Positions 1 through 8,327 of a DNA stretch of 64,000 nucleotides are shown piece after piece. The notes below the pieces were generated by a model. The model saw only the letters and a program-made list of their open reading frames with translations. It searched no databases and was not told where the DNA came from. The translations under genes and the position numbers were made by a program. Every line of letters begins with the position of its first letter. The first letter of the stretch is position 1. The stretch comes from Solirhodobacter olei (GTDB lineage Bacteria; Pseudomonadota; Alphaproteobacteria; Rhodobacterales; Rhodobacteraceae): positions 1-64,000 of the forward strand of contig NZ_RRYH01000021.1 in assembly GCF_004010155.1 (NCBI RefSeq), in the 5' to 3' direction.

Positions 1-156
1 TGCTCGGCGATCAGCCACATGCAGAACATGTCCGCGCTCGACGCCGCCTATGCCGAGGCCGTCGTCGCCGGCGTCGTCAACACCCAGCCCGCCGCGCGCG
101 AACGGCTCGAGGCCTTCGCCAACAAGACCGCCGCAAGGGTGCGACCGCAGGGCTGA
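1..156 (+). CDS. C-terminal fragment of a protein, possibly enoyl-CoA hydratase/isomerase family
   Basis: The reading frame is open from the window edge and ends at a TGA at 154-156, so about 51 C-terminal residues are visible. The tail (an Ala-rich helix, then [18 protein letters not shown]) resembles the C-terminal helix of crotonase-fold enoyl-CoA hydratases, but no active-site segment is in view and the family call is tentative. It ends 10 bp before the convergent kynB gene. Confidence 0.4.
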   Translation, partial: CSAISHMQNMSALDAAYAEAVVAGVVNTQPAARERLEAFANKTAARVRPQG

Positions 157-166
157 GGGCGCGCCC

Positions 167-985
167 TCAGCCCCCCGCCACGGCGAGGGTCAGCGGGTGC
201 CCGGCCTCTTCCAGCCCCTCGATCACATTGAAATGGTGCCGCCCGGGATCGGCGACGAGCCGGGCCGCGACACCCTTCCGGGACCAGATGTCCGCCAGCA
301 GCGCGGACTGGCGCAGGAACTCCGGCCGCTCCGCTGCCCCGACCCAGGCGGTCACATCGACGCCCGGGCGCGGCGCCTGCAAGGCCGGGCTTTCGGCCAC
401 CGCCTCCGTCGAGTCGAGGCCGAGCACGCCCGCCATCGAATGCAGCAGCAAGGGCCGCAGGTCGTGCAGCCCGCTGATCGACACCACGCGCTCCACCCGC
501 GCCGCGATATCCTCCGCCAGCGGGCCTTCCGCGCAGACCATCCGCGAGGCCAGATGCCCCCCCGCCGAATGCCCGGTAAGCCGGATCGGCCCGGCGACCT
601 GCGCCCCCGCCGCCGCCACCGCCGCGCCGATCTGCCGGGTCATCGCCCCGATCCGCGCCTCGGGGGCCAGGGTATAGCCGGGCATCGCCACCGCCCAGCC
701 ACGGGCCAGCGGCCCGGCGGCAAGATGTGACCAGCTCGACTTGTCGAAGGTGTGCCAGTAGCCGCCATGGATGAAGACGACGAGGCCACGCGGCGCGCCT
801 TCGGGCAGGAACAGGTCGAACCGTTCGCGGGGAAGGTCGCCATAGGCGAGATCCTCCGCCCCGCATACGCCCGCGCGAAACGCCGCCGCCGCGGCTGCCC
901 AGCGGGCCGGATACTCCGCGCCATCCGGGATATAGGCCCCGTTTGAAAACGCATCCTCCCAGTCGATCCCCGCATCCGCCACCAT
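167..985 (-). CDS. kynB: Arylformamidase-like alpha/beta hydrolase (N-formylkynurenine formamidase)
   Basis: A 272-aa alpha/beta hydrolase. An HGGYW oxyanion-hole motif lies at residues 73-77, the nucleophile elbow GHSAGG at 138-143 (Ser140), and a C-terminal RHHF motif supplies the likely catalytic His. Hydrolases with an HGGYW motif and this length include arylformamidases, which convert N-formylkynurenine to kynurenine and formate. The assignment rests mainly on position: the gene is divergent from tryptophan 2,3-dioxygenase, which makes its substrate. No kynureninase gene is visible, so the rest of the pathway must lie elsewhere. A generic esterase with the same fold remains possible. Confidence 0.8.
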   Translation of the reverse strand: MVADAGIDWEDAFSNGAYIPDGAEYPARWAAAAAAFRAGVCGAEDLAYGDLPRERFDLFLPEGAPRGLVVFIHGGYWHTFDKSSWSHLAAGPLARGWAVAMPGYTLAPEARIGAMTRQIGAAVAAAGAQVAGPIRLTGHSAGGHLASRMVCAEGPLAEDIAARVERVVSISGLHDLRPLLLHSMAGVLGLDSTEAVAESPALQAPRPGVDVTAWVGAAERPEFLRQSALLADIWSRKGVAARLVADPGRHHFNVIEGLEEAGHPLTLAVAGG

Positions 986-1139
986 CGCCTGTCCCTCTCG
1001 CCTCTGTCATCTCCTGCACCCATGGCTAGGGGCAAACCGATCACCTTTCAAGCTTGAAGCAAAGCCCCGGAAGCGGATACACCGATGTGCAAGGCCGCCG
1101 CCCATCCCCGCGGACGGCCCCGGGCGGAAGGAGCGCGAG

Positions 1140-1982
1140 ATGACCGACAAGACGGCATATGATCCCGGCACCGACGGGGCCGAGATGACCTTCCGGGGTG
1201 TCATGTCCTACGGCGACTACCTGCATATCGACCAGTTGCTCTCGCATCAGCGCCCGCTGACCGAGGCGCATGACGAGATGCTCTTCATCATCCAGCACCA
1301 GACCAGCGAGCTTTGGATGAAGCTCGCCATCCACGAACTCTCTGCCGCGCGGGAGGAGCTGAAGGCAGGCGCCACCGCGCATATGTTCAAGATCCTTGCC
1401 CGGGTCTGCCGCATCTTCGAGCAGCTGAATGGCGCCTGGGACGTGCTGCGCACCCTGACGCCCGCGGACTACTCGATCTTCCGCGAGGCACTCGGCCAGT
1501 CCTCGGGCTTCCAGTCCTGGCAGTACCGGATGATCGAATACGTGCTGGGCAACCGGAACCCCAACATGCTGAAGCCGCACGAGCATGTACCCGAGGTCCA
1601 CCGCCGGCTGTCTGAAGAGCTTGACCGGACCAGCTTCTACGATGACGTGGTCCACCTGCTTTTCACCACCATCGATGGGCCCGATGCCGAGGTCCCCGCA
1701 CCGCAGCTGCGCACCCCGCACCGGGCACTGCCGGAGATCCAGGCGAAGTGGAAGCAGGTCTACTGCGATATCGAGCGCTACTGGACCCTCTACGAGTTGG
1801 CCGAGAAACTGATGGACCTGGAGGATTACTTCCGCCGCTGGCGCTTCAACCACGTGACGACCGTCGAGCGCGTGATCGGCTTCAAGCGCGGCACCGGCGG
1901 CACATCCGGCGTGCAATACCTGCGCCGGATGCTGGAGGTGGAGCTTTTCCCCGAGCTCTGGCACCTGCGCGGGGAGCTCTGA
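1140..1982 (+). CDS. kynA: Tryptophan 2,3-dioxygenase
   Basis: A 280-aa cytosolic haem dioxygenase that opens the indole ring of L-tryptophan to give N-formylkynurenine. Family landmarks are present: HQTSELWMKL with the distal His at residue 53, RRWRFNHVTTVERVIG with the proximal haem ligand at about His238, and the substrate-loop GTGGTSG just after it. The length equals the usual bacterial enzyme. The ATG is preceded by GGAAGGAGCGCGAG, a good ribosome binding site. The product of this enzyme is the substrate of the divergent kynB hydrolase. The nitrile hydratase genes follow 90 bp downstream on the same strand. Confidence 0.95.
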   Translation: MTDKTAYDPGTDGAEMTFRGVMSYGDYLHIDQLLSHQRPLTEAHDEMLFIIQHQTSELWMKLAIHELSAAREELKAGATAHMFKILARVCRIFEQLNGAWDVLRTLTPADYSIFREALGQSSGFQSWQYRMIEYVLGNRNPNMLKPHEHVPEVHRRLSEELDRTSFYDDVVHLLFTTIDGPDAEVPAPQLRTPHRALPEIQAKWKQVYCDIERYWTLYELAEKLMDLEDYFRRWRFNHVTTVERVIGFKRGTGGTSGVQYLRRMLEVELFPELWHLRGEL

Positions 1983-2072
1983 ACACCGCCCGGCCCGCGG
2001 CGAAGGGCGCGCATCCCGCGCGCCACACCGTTTCGTGGTGGACAGCCTTCCGTCCGCGGGCAATCTTGCGCC

Positions 2073-2696
2073 ATGCCACACGATTCTCACGATCATGACC
2101 ACGACGCCCACGCCCTGCTGCCGCCCGATCCGGCGCTGTGGGTGAAGGCGCTGGAAACACTCCTCTCGCGCAAGGGCTACGTCGACCCTGCCGCAATGGA
2201 TGCGATCCTCGAATTCTACGAGGAGAAGATCGGTCCCCGCATCGGCGCCCGGGTCGTGGCCCGGGCCTGGTCCGATCCGGACTACCGCGCGGCCCTGCAG
2301 GCCGATCCCACCGCGACGCTCGCCGCCGACGGGCTGCTCGGCCGGCAGGGCGAACATGTGGTGGTGGTGGAGAACACGCCCGAGGTCCATAACGTCGTCG
2401 TCTGCACGCTCTGCTCCTGCTACCCGTGGCCGCTCCTCGGGATCCCGCCGAGCTGGTACAAGTCCGACGCCTACCGCGCCCGCGTCGTACGCGAGCCGCG
2501 CAAGGTCCTTGCCGAATTCGGGCTGGAACTGCCCGAGGGCCAATCCGTCCGCGTCTGGGATTCGACCGCCGAGATCCGTTACCTCGTCCTGCCGATGCGC
2601 CCCTCGGGCACCGAGGGGCTTGGGGCAGAGGCTCTGGCCGCCTGGGTCACCCGCAATTCCATGATCGGCACCGGCCTGCCGGAGCGCCCGGCATGA
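2073..2696 (+). CDS. nthA: Nitrile hydratase alpha subunit, cobalt type
   Basis: A 207-aa metal-binding subunit of nitrile hydratase, which hydrates nitriles to amides. The metal-claw motif [10 protein letters not shown] sits at residues 110-119, with Cys111, Cys114 and Cys116. Thr after the first Cys and Tyr after the last are the cobalt-type signature, whereas iron enzymes have Ser and Thr. The N-terminus is His/Asp-rich ([13 protein letters not shown]). The gene overlaps the beta subunit by ATGA at 2693-2696. No amidase is adjacent, so the fate of the amide is not shown here. Confidence 0.95.
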   Translation: MPHDSHDHDHDAHALLPPDPALWVKALETLLSRKGYVDPAAMDAILEFYEEKIGPRIGARVVARAWSDPDYRAALQADPTATLAADGLLGRQGEHVVVVENTPEVHNVVVCTLCSCYPWPLLGIPPSWYKSDAYRARVVREPRKVLAEFGLELPEGQSVRVWDSTAEIRYLVLPMRPSGTEGLGAEALAAWVTRNSMIGTGLPERPA

Positions 2697-3373
2697 CCCG
2701 CGTCCATGACATGGGCGGCCGATACGGCGACGGGCCGGTCGACCCGGCCCCGGGCGAGCCTCTCTTTCACGCCCCCTGGCAGCGCCGGGCAATGGCGCTG
2801 ACGCTGGCCTTCGGCGCGCTCGGCCGCTTCAGCATCGACAGTTCGCGCTTCACCCGCGAGTCGCTCGCCCCGCGCGACTACAGCCGCTTCTCCTATTACG
2901 AGAAATGGATCGCGGCGGTGGCGAACCTCGCGCTCGCCTGCGGGCTGGTCACGCGGGAGGAGCTGGCCGGCGCCCCGGTGGCAGAGGCCCCGCTTGACCC
3001 CAAGGCGCTCCGCCCCGCTGCCGTCGAACCCGCGTTGCGGCGCGGCAGCCCCAGCCTGCGCGACGGCGCGGCGCCGCGCTTCGCCCCGGGCGATGCGATC
3101 CGCACCCGCCTGCCTGCGCGCAATACCCTTGTCGAGGGCGGCCACACCCGCCTTCCCGCCTATGCCGCCGGCCACACGGGACGGATCCTTCGCCGCCACG
3201 GCGCCCATGTCCTGCCCGACAGCAACGCCCATCGCCTCGGCGAGGCGCCAGAGCCGCTTTATGCCGTGGCATTCGACGCCGCCGACCTATGGGGCGCGGC
3301 GGAACGGGCGGGGGACGAGGTGATCCTGGACCTCTGGGAAAGCTACCTCTCCCCAGCGGAAGCAACCACATGA
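2693..3373 (+). CDS. nthB: Nitrile hydratase beta subunit
   Basis: A 226-aa beta subunit that pairs with the alpha subunit to form the active site. It begins [16 protein letters not shown], the typical N-terminus, and contains EKWIAAV. Its C-terminal half holds the SH3-like barrel with [17 protein letters not shown] and [14 protein letters not shown] chose the ATG at 2693 because it overlaps the nthA stop as ATGA. An in-frame extension upstream would run through nthA and is not real. Confidence 0.93.
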   Translation: MTRVHDMGGRYGDGPVDPAPGEPLFHAPWQRRAMALTLAFGALGRFSIDSSRFTRESLAPRDYSRFSYYEKWIAAVANLALACGLVTREELAGAPVAEAPLDPKALRPAAVEPALRRGSPSLRDGAAPRFAPGDAIRTRLPARNTLVEGGHTRLPAYAAGHTGRILRRHGAHVLPDSNAHRLGEAPEPLYAVAFDAADLWGAAERAGDEVILDLWESYLSPAEATT

Positions 3374-3702
3374 GCGATCCCCACGAGGTCACCCGCTTCG
3401 ACGAGCCTTGGCATGCCCAGCTCTTCGCCCTGACGGTCGCGCTTTCCGAGGCGGGCCGGTTCTCGTGGCCGGACTGGACGGAGGCCTTCGGCGCCACTCT
3501 CGCCCGCCACGGCCTTTCGCGCGAGCTTGATGGCGGCGCGGATTACTACGCCGCCTGGCTCGAGGCGCTGGAGGGCCTGCTGGCCCGGCTCGACCTGGCG
3601 GAGCCCGGCAAGGTCGAGGCACTGCGCAACGCCTGGGAAGCCGCCTATCTCTCCACCCCGCATGGCAAGCCGGTGCATCTGGCCGACGAGGACGCAGCCT
3701 AG
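3370..3702 (+). CDS. Nitrile hydratase accessory (activator) protein
   Basis: A 110-aa protein with the FDEPWHAQLFALTVALSEAG N-terminus of nitrile hydratase accessory proteins, followed by F.W..W...FG and YYAAWLEALE. Members are distantly related to the beta-subunit N-terminal half and act as chaperones that deliver cobalt and promote Cys oxidation in the alpha subunit. The start overlaps the nthB stop by ATGA at 3370-3373. Its stop codon TAG at 3700-3702 interlocks with the stop of the convergent dehydratase within a single CTAG. Confidence 0.88.
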   Translation: MSDPHEVTRFDEPWHAQLFALTVALSEAGRFSWPDWTEAFGATLARHGLSRELDGGADYYAAWLEALEGLLARLDLAEPGKVEALRNAWEAAYLSTPHGKPVHLADEDAA

Positions 3703-5438
3703 AATATGTCCGGTTCACCGGCCGCGCGGCCGAAATCGGATTGCAGGAAGTCGAAATCGCAGCCCTGGTCGGCCTGCGTCACATGTCGAGAATAAAGCCA
3801 GCCCCAGCCGCGCTCGAAGCGCGGCTCGGGTGGGGTCCATTCGGCTCGGCGGCGGGTGAGTTCCGCCTCGTCCACCAGCATGTCGAGCCGGCGGGCGGCA
3901 AGATCGAGGCGCACGGTGTCGCCGGTCCTGAGCAGCCCCAGCGGCCCGCCGACGAAGCTTTCCGGCGCGACGTGGAGGACGCAGGCGCCATAGGAGGTGC
4001 CCGACATCCGCGCGTCGGAGATCCGCAGCATGTCGCGGTAACCCTGCTTGATCAGCGCCTTGGGGATCGGCAGCATCCCCCATTCCGGCATCCCCGGTCC
4101 CCCCAGCGGCCCGGCGTTGCGCAGCACCAGAACCGTGTCCGGTGTGACCGCGAGATTTTCGTCGTCGATCGCCGTCTTCATCTCCGGATAGCTGTCGAAG
4201 ACCAGCGCCGGCCCCTCGTGCCGGTGGAACTTCGGATCACAGGCCGCGGGCTTGATCACCGCGCCATCCGGGCAGAGGTTGCCGCGCAGCACGGCCAGCG
4301 AGCCCTCGTGATAGACCGGGTTCGAAAGCGGGCGGATCACGTCGTCATTATAGACCTCGGCGCCCGCGAGGTTCTCGCCGAGGCTCCTGCCGGTCACCGT
4401 CAGCGCGGAGGTGTCGAGCCGGTCCTCCATCTGCTTCATCAGCGCGCGCAGCCCGCCCGCGTAGAAGAAGTCCTCCATCAGGTACTCCGTGCCCGAGGGG
4501 CGGACATTGGCGATGAGCGGGGTGACCCGCCCCAGCGCGTCGAGATCGTCGAGGTCCAGATCAATGCCGGCGCGGCGCGCCATGGCGATCAGGTGAACGA
4601 CGGCATTGGTGGAGCATCCGGTCGCCATGGCGACGATCGCGGCGTTCTTCACCGCCGCTTCGGTCACGATCCGGCCGGGGGTCAGATCCTCCCAGACCAT
4701 CTCCACGATCCGCCGTCCGCAGGCCGAGGCCATGCGCTGGTGGCCCGAATCCACCGCCGGGATCGAGGAGGCGCCAGGCAATGTCAGCCCCAGCGCATCG
4801 GTGATCGCCATCATGGTCGAGGCGGTGCCCATCGTCATGCAGGTCCCGGCCGACCGGGCGATCCCGCCCTGAACGCCCAGCCATTCCTCGTCACTGATAT
4901 TGCCGGCCCGCCGCTCGTCCCAATACTTCCAGGCATCCGAGCCGGAGCCGAGGACGCGGCCGGCATAATTGCCGCGCAGCATCGGCCCGGCGGGCAGATA
5001 GATCATCGGCACCCCGGCCGAGAGCGCCCCCATCACCAGCCCCGGCGTGGTCTTGTCGCAGCCCCCCATCAGCACAACGCCGTCGAGCGGATGCGAGCGG
5101 ATCATCTCCTCGGTCTCCATCGCCAGCATGTTGCGGTACAGCATCGAGGTGGGCTTGGTGTAGCTCTCGTCGACCGACAGCGCCGGCATCTCGACGGCAA
5201 AGCCACCCGCCTGCAGCACCCCGCGCTTCACGTCCTTCACGCGCTCGGGGAAGTGCGCGTGACAGGTGTTCAGCTCCGACCAGGTGTTCAGGATGCCGAT
5301 GACGGGCTTGCCCTGATACTCCTCGTCCGAATAGCCAAGCTGCATCATCCGCGACCGGTGGCCGAAACTGCGCAGATCGTCCGGCGCAAACCAGCGCGCG
5401 CTCCGCAGGTACCGCCCTCTTTCGTCGCCCTTCGCCAA
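3699..5438 (-). CDS. IlvD/Edd-family sugar-acid dehydratase, L-arabinonate dehydratase-like
   Basis: An iron-sulfur dehydratase of the IlvD/Edd family, which turns a sugar acid into a 2-keto-3-deoxy acid. Cluster cysteines lie in ELNTCHAHF, MGGCDKTTPG and AGTCMTMG, and the catalytic SGTSYG motif is near the C-terminus. The frame is open to an ATG at 5498, but I prefer the TTG at 5438: GAGGGGGG lies 5 nt upstream, the protein becomes 579 aa, and the cysteines become 59, 127 and 200. Those numbers match what I recall for Rhizobium L-arabinonate dehydratase. The 20 residues before that start are Cys/Arg-rich and unlike the family. The downstream half of its pathway is not here. Its stop interlocks with that of the nitrile hydratase accessory gene. 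Confidence 0.85.
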   Translation of the reverse strand: MAKGDERGRYLRSARWFAPDDLRSFGHRSRMMQLGYSDEEYQGKPVIGILNTWSELNTCHAHFPERVKDVKRGVLQAGGFAVEMPALSVDESYTKPTSMLYRNMLAMETEEMIRSHPLDGVVLMGGCDKTTPGLVMGALSAGVPMIYLPAGPMLRGNYAGRVLGSGSDAWKYWDERRAGNISDEEWLGVQGGIARSAGTCMTMGTASTMMAITDALGLTLPGASSIPAVDSGHQRMASACGRRIVEMVWEDLTPGRIVTEAAVKNAAIVAMATGCSTNAVVHLIAMARRAGIDLDLDDLDALGRVTPLIANVRPSGTEYLMEDFFYAGGLRALMKQMEDRLDTSALTVTGRSLGENLAGAEVYNDDVIRPLSNPVYHEGSLAVLRGNLCPDGAVIKPAACDPKFHRHEGPALVFDSYPEMKTAIDDENLAVTPDTVLVLRNAGPLGGPGMPEWGMLPIPKALIKQGYRDMLRISDARMSGTSYGACVLHVAPESFVGGPLGLLRTGDTVRLDLAARRLDMLVDEAELTRRRAEWTPPEPRFERGWGWLYSRHVTQADQGCDFDFLQSDFGRAAGEPDIF

Positions 5439-5498
5439 ACCAGCCCCCCTCGATGCTCTTCGGGCTGGAGTGCATGCACACGCCCAAAAGCCCGCCAT

Positions 5499-5523
5499 TT
5501 GATCTGGCCGGTGACCACATCAA
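5499..5523 (-). promoter_or_regulatory. Inverted-repeat operator candidate upstream of the dehydratase
   Basis: TTGATCTGG and CCACATCAA form 9-bp arms with one mismatch around a 7-bp spacer. The AT-rich tract 5524-5556 on its upstream side (for the minus-strand gene) looks like a promoter. The core TGG...CCA layout resembles GntR-type operators, but no regulator is adjacent. Confidence 0.5.
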
Positions 5524-5559
5524 TACATATTATTATTACATCATCATAGCTTACGAATG

Positions 5560-5586
5560 AACCTGCCGCCCGAAGGCGGCCTGGTT
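5560..5586 (-). terminator. Hairpin downstream of the hydroxyacid dehydrogenase
   Basis: GCCGCC and GGCGGC pair around a CGAA loop, with flanking AACC/GGTT extending the stem. It lies 17 bp after the dehydrogenase stop. No T-run follows on the minus strand, so it may be an intercistronic hairpin rather than a strong intrinsic terminator. Confidence 0.4.
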
Positions 5587-5602
5587 CCTCCGCCTCGCCC
5601 CT

Positions 5603-6574
5603 TCAGTCGCCCGCCCGGGGCACGTAGCCCGCCAGATCCACCGGCGTCAGCAGCGGCCGGCCCGCGAAGAAGGCGGCGAGGTTGTCCACCACCAGCTGCG
5701 CCATCGCATCGCGCGTCTCGACCGTGCCGGAGGCATGGTGCGGATAAAGCGTCACGTTGCGCAGCGCGACGAGCCGCGGCTCGGCCGTCGGCTCCTCCTC
5801 GAACACGTCGAGTCCTGCATGGCCCAGCCGCCCGGCCGCCAGCGCCTCGATCAACGCCTCCTGGTCGACCGTGCTGCCGCGCGAGACATTGACGAGGAGG
5901 CCCTCTGGTCCCAGAGCCTCGATCACCTCGCGCGAAATGATGCCCCGCGTCGCCGGTCCGCCGGCGAGGGCGACAACGAGGTGGTCGCACTCCCGCGCGA
6001 GGGTCACCAGATCGGCCACCTGCCGCCAGGGCGTGGTTTTGGCGCTGCGGTTCCAGAAGGCGATCTGTAGCCCGAAGACCTCGGCGCGGCGCGCGATGGC
6101 CTGCCCGATGGTGCCCAGCCCGACGATTCCCAGCCGCGTGCCGGCCACCCGGCGCTGCAGCGGGTACATCCCCTCGCGCACCCATTCGCCGGAGCGGACA
6201 TAGGCATCCGCCCCGACCAGCCCGCGCCGGGCGGCCAGCAGAAGGAGTATCGCCGTATCGGCCACGTCGTCGCAGAGCGCGGCAGAGGTATTGGTCAGCG
6301 CGATCCCACGCTCGGCCAGCGCGGCCAGGTCGAACCCCTCGAAACCCGCCGAGGCGCAGGCGACGATCCCGAGCTTCGGCATCGCCGTCAGCATCTCGCG
6401 GGTCAGCGGCACATGGCCATTGGTCGCCAGGGCCCGGCATGCGGCGCCGTGCGCGGCCAGGAAGGCCGCCGGGTCGTCGGCACGGTCCCAGCGGTGAACG
6501 GTATAGGCCGCCTCCACCTGCACCATCGCCCTGGGGCGCAGGTCGTGCAGCATCATCAGATCCGGCTTGGTCAT
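5603..6574 (-). CDS. D-2-hydroxyacid dehydrogenase (glyoxylate/hydroxypyruvate reductase-like)
   Basis: A 323-aa NAD(P)-dependent reductase of the D-isomer 2-hydroxyacid dehydrogenase family. The Rossmann motif GLGTIGQAIARRAEVFG is mid-protein. It is followed by VNVSRGSTVDQEALIEAL and the HHASGTVETRDAM segment that holds the catalytic His. I start at ATG 6574 because GAGGGGGCGAGCT precedes it; the ATG at 6610 lies inside the neighbour's stop region. It lies between the sugar-acid dehydratase and a 50-aa gene on the same strand, so a shared sugar-acid or 2-ketoacid role is likely. The exact substrate cannot be read from the sequence. Confidence 0.85.
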   Translation of the reverse strand: MTKPDLMMLHDLRPRAMVQVEAAYTVHRWDRADDPAAFLAAHGAACRALATNGHVPLTREMLTAMPKLGIVACASAGFEGFDLAALAERGIALTNTSAALCDDVADTAILLLLAARRGLVGADAYVRSGEWVREGMYPLQRRVAGTRLGIVGLGTIGQAIARRAEVFGLQIAFWNRSAKTTPWRQVADLVTLARECDHLVVALAGGPATRGIISREVIEALGPEGLLVNVSRGSTVDQEALIEALAAGRLGHAGLDVFEEEPTAEPRLVALRNVTLYPHHASGTVETRDAMAQLVVDNLAAFFAGRPLLTPVDLAGYVPRAGD

Positions 6575-6606
6575 AGCTCGCCCCCTCAGCGCCTGTTTGC
6601 CCGGCG

Positions 6607-6759
6607 TCATTCGCCGAAGGCCGCCAGATGCACGTCCTTCGCGCGCCGGTAAAGGCCGATGATCGTCTCGCCCGGGAAGACCGGCGCGCCGCCGCAGCCG
6701 GTCGGGCCCTTGATCCCGATCGCGACGCCCATCAGCTTGTCGCGGGTGACTTCCTTCAT
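6607..6759 (-). CDS. Small protein of unknown function (50 aa)
   Basis: A 50-residue frame starting MKEVTRDKLMGVAIGIKG and containing the Cys/Gly turn PTGCGGAPVFPG. The start has a strong ribosome binding site (GAGGAGATCGAG directly before the ATG), and the stop is 32 bp upstream of the hydroxyacid dehydrogenase start, so the two look cotranscribed. I do not recognise a family. The good start signal and the spacing support a real gene. Confidence 0.55.
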   Translation of the reverse strand: MKEVTRDKLMGVAIGIKGPTGCGGAPVFPGETIIGLYRRAKDVHLAAFGE

Positions 6760-7151
6760 CTCGATCTCCTCAGGCAAGTTCCGCAGGCCGCAGGCCAGCG
6801 GGAACGTTCCGATAGCAGACAGAGCGCAGGAAGCGCCGGATGGAAAGGGCTCCAGCCGAGGGCGCCCCGAAATTGGCGGGCCGGAGCGGAAGATGATCCG
6901 GGGCGCCGTGCGCGTCCGCCGGCAAACTGGTCGTGCGGCGATGATGAACGCCATGCCTGTGACACCCCGAGGCGCTTCCGTTGCGCGGGCGCGGGTTGAC
7001 CACGGGTCCGCATGGCCGGCCCGGCCCGCAGAACCTGACCTTCGCGTCACGGGCAAGGCCTCCGGCCGATGACCAGCGGTGGGTCGGCAACACCCGGTGT
7101 TCCGGCTATGCTCATTGAAAGGGCGTAATCAGCTTCGATCGGAGGCAAGGC
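6760..7151. other. Divergent intergenic region, 392 bp
   Basis: It separates the minus-strand 50-aa gene from the plus-strand oxidoreductase and must hold both promoters. It contains a perfect 10-bp palindrome GGAACGTTCC at 6801-6810, about 42 bp before the small gene. No coding frame with a credible start is visible. Confidence 0.5.
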
Positions 7152-8243
7152 ATGGGCGATGAAGATACGGGCGCCAACGTGAGCGGCAGGATGTGGGCGG
7201 TCGTCACGATGGGGACAGGCGGATACGAGCAGCTCGTGTACCGGCAGGTCCAGGTCCCGAAGCCCGGCCCGGGCGAAGTGGTGCTGGCCGTGCTCGCAGC
7301 CGGCATCAACAACACCGACATCAACACCCGGCTGGGCTGGTATGCTTCCTCCGTCACGACGGGCACGGATGACGCCCCGACGGAACCGAACCACACCGAC
7401 GGCGGCTGGAGCGGGGCAACGCCGTTTCCCCTGATCCAGGGCACCGACTGCTGCGGCAGGGTCGTATCGGTCGGCCCGGGCGTGGAGCCGGGCAGGGTCG
7501 GTTCCCGCGTTCTGGTCCGGTCCTGCATGCGCAAGGCCGGGTTCGGCTCGATGGACACCGTCTGGCTCGGATCGGACTTCGATGGCGCCTTCGCGCAATA
7601 CGTCAAGGTGCCTGAACAGGAGATATTCGCGGTCGACTGCGACTGGAGCGATGCGGAGCTTGCCACCATTCCCTGTGCCTACGGAACCGCAGAGAACATG
7701 GTTCACCGCGCCCGTGTCGCCCCGGGCGAGCGCGTGCTGGTTCCCGGCGCGTCGGGCGGCGTCGGCTCTGCCCTGATCCAGCTTATCAAGCGGCGTGGCG
7801 CCGAAGTGATCGCGGTCACGAGCGCCTCCAAGAAGCAGGCGGTCACGGAGATCGGCGCAGATCGCGTCCTGCTCCGGGACGATGACCCGGTTGCCGCCCT
7901 CGGCGAAAACAGCGTCGACGTCGTGATCGACAATGTTGCCGGGCCGGCCTTCGGCGAGATGCTGAAGGTTCTCAAGCGCGGCGGGCGCTACGTGTCCTCT
8001 GGCGCGATCGCAGGCCCGGTCGTCCAGCTGGACATGCGCGACATGTATCTCAAGGACATCACCCTGATCGGCTGCACCGCATGGGATGAGCCGGTCTTTG
8101 CCAACCTGATCTCCTATATCGAGAAGGGCGAGATCCGCCCTCTGCTGGCGGGCACCTACCCGCTCGACCGGATCGCCGAGGCGCAGCGCGCGTTCCAGGA
8201 GAAACGGCACGCCGGCAAGATCGTCCTGCTCCCCGCGCCCTGA
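7152..8243 (+). CDS. MDR-superfamily alcohol dehydrogenase / quinone oxidoreductase
   Basis: A 363-aa medium-chain dehydrogenase/reductase. The GroES-like half carries GINNTDINTRLGWY and GTDCCGRVVSVG. The nucleotide-binding half has GASGGVGSALIQLIKRRGAE. There is no structural-zinc cysteine lobe, which favours the zinc-independent quinone-oxidoreductase branch using NADPH. The start is preceded by GGAGGCAAGGC. The LysR gene downstream is convergent and may or may not control it. Substrate unknown. Confidence 0.8.
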   Translation: MGDEDTGANVSGRMWAVVTMGTGGYEQLVYRQVQVPKPGPGEVVLAVLAAGINNTDINTRLGWYASSVTTGTDDAPTEPNHTDGGWSGATPFPLIQGTDCCGRVVSVGPGVEPGRVGSRVLVRSCMRKAGFGSMDTVWLGSDFDGAFAQYVKVPEQEIFAVDCDWSDAELATIPCAYGTAENMVHRARVAPGERVLVPGASGGVGSALIQLIKRRGAEVIAVTSASKKQAVTEIGADRVLLRDDDPVAALGENSVDVVIDNVAGPAFGEMLKVLKRGGRYVSSGAIAGPVVQLDMRDMYLKDITLIGCTAWDEPVFANLISYIEKGEIRPLLAGTYPLDRIAEAQRAFQEKRHAGKIVLLPAP

Positions 8244-8327
8244 TCGTCGGTGCCGCCATCCGGGGTCCGGGCATTCAGCGGACGGGCTAATCCCAATGAT
8301 GGCACGGGACGTATTGGCACCGCCTGG

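Noticed and set aside
1041-2792. Minus-strand 583-aa frame opposite kynA and nthA
   Set aside because: kynA and nthA have complete catalytic motifs on the plus strand; the antisense frame has none.
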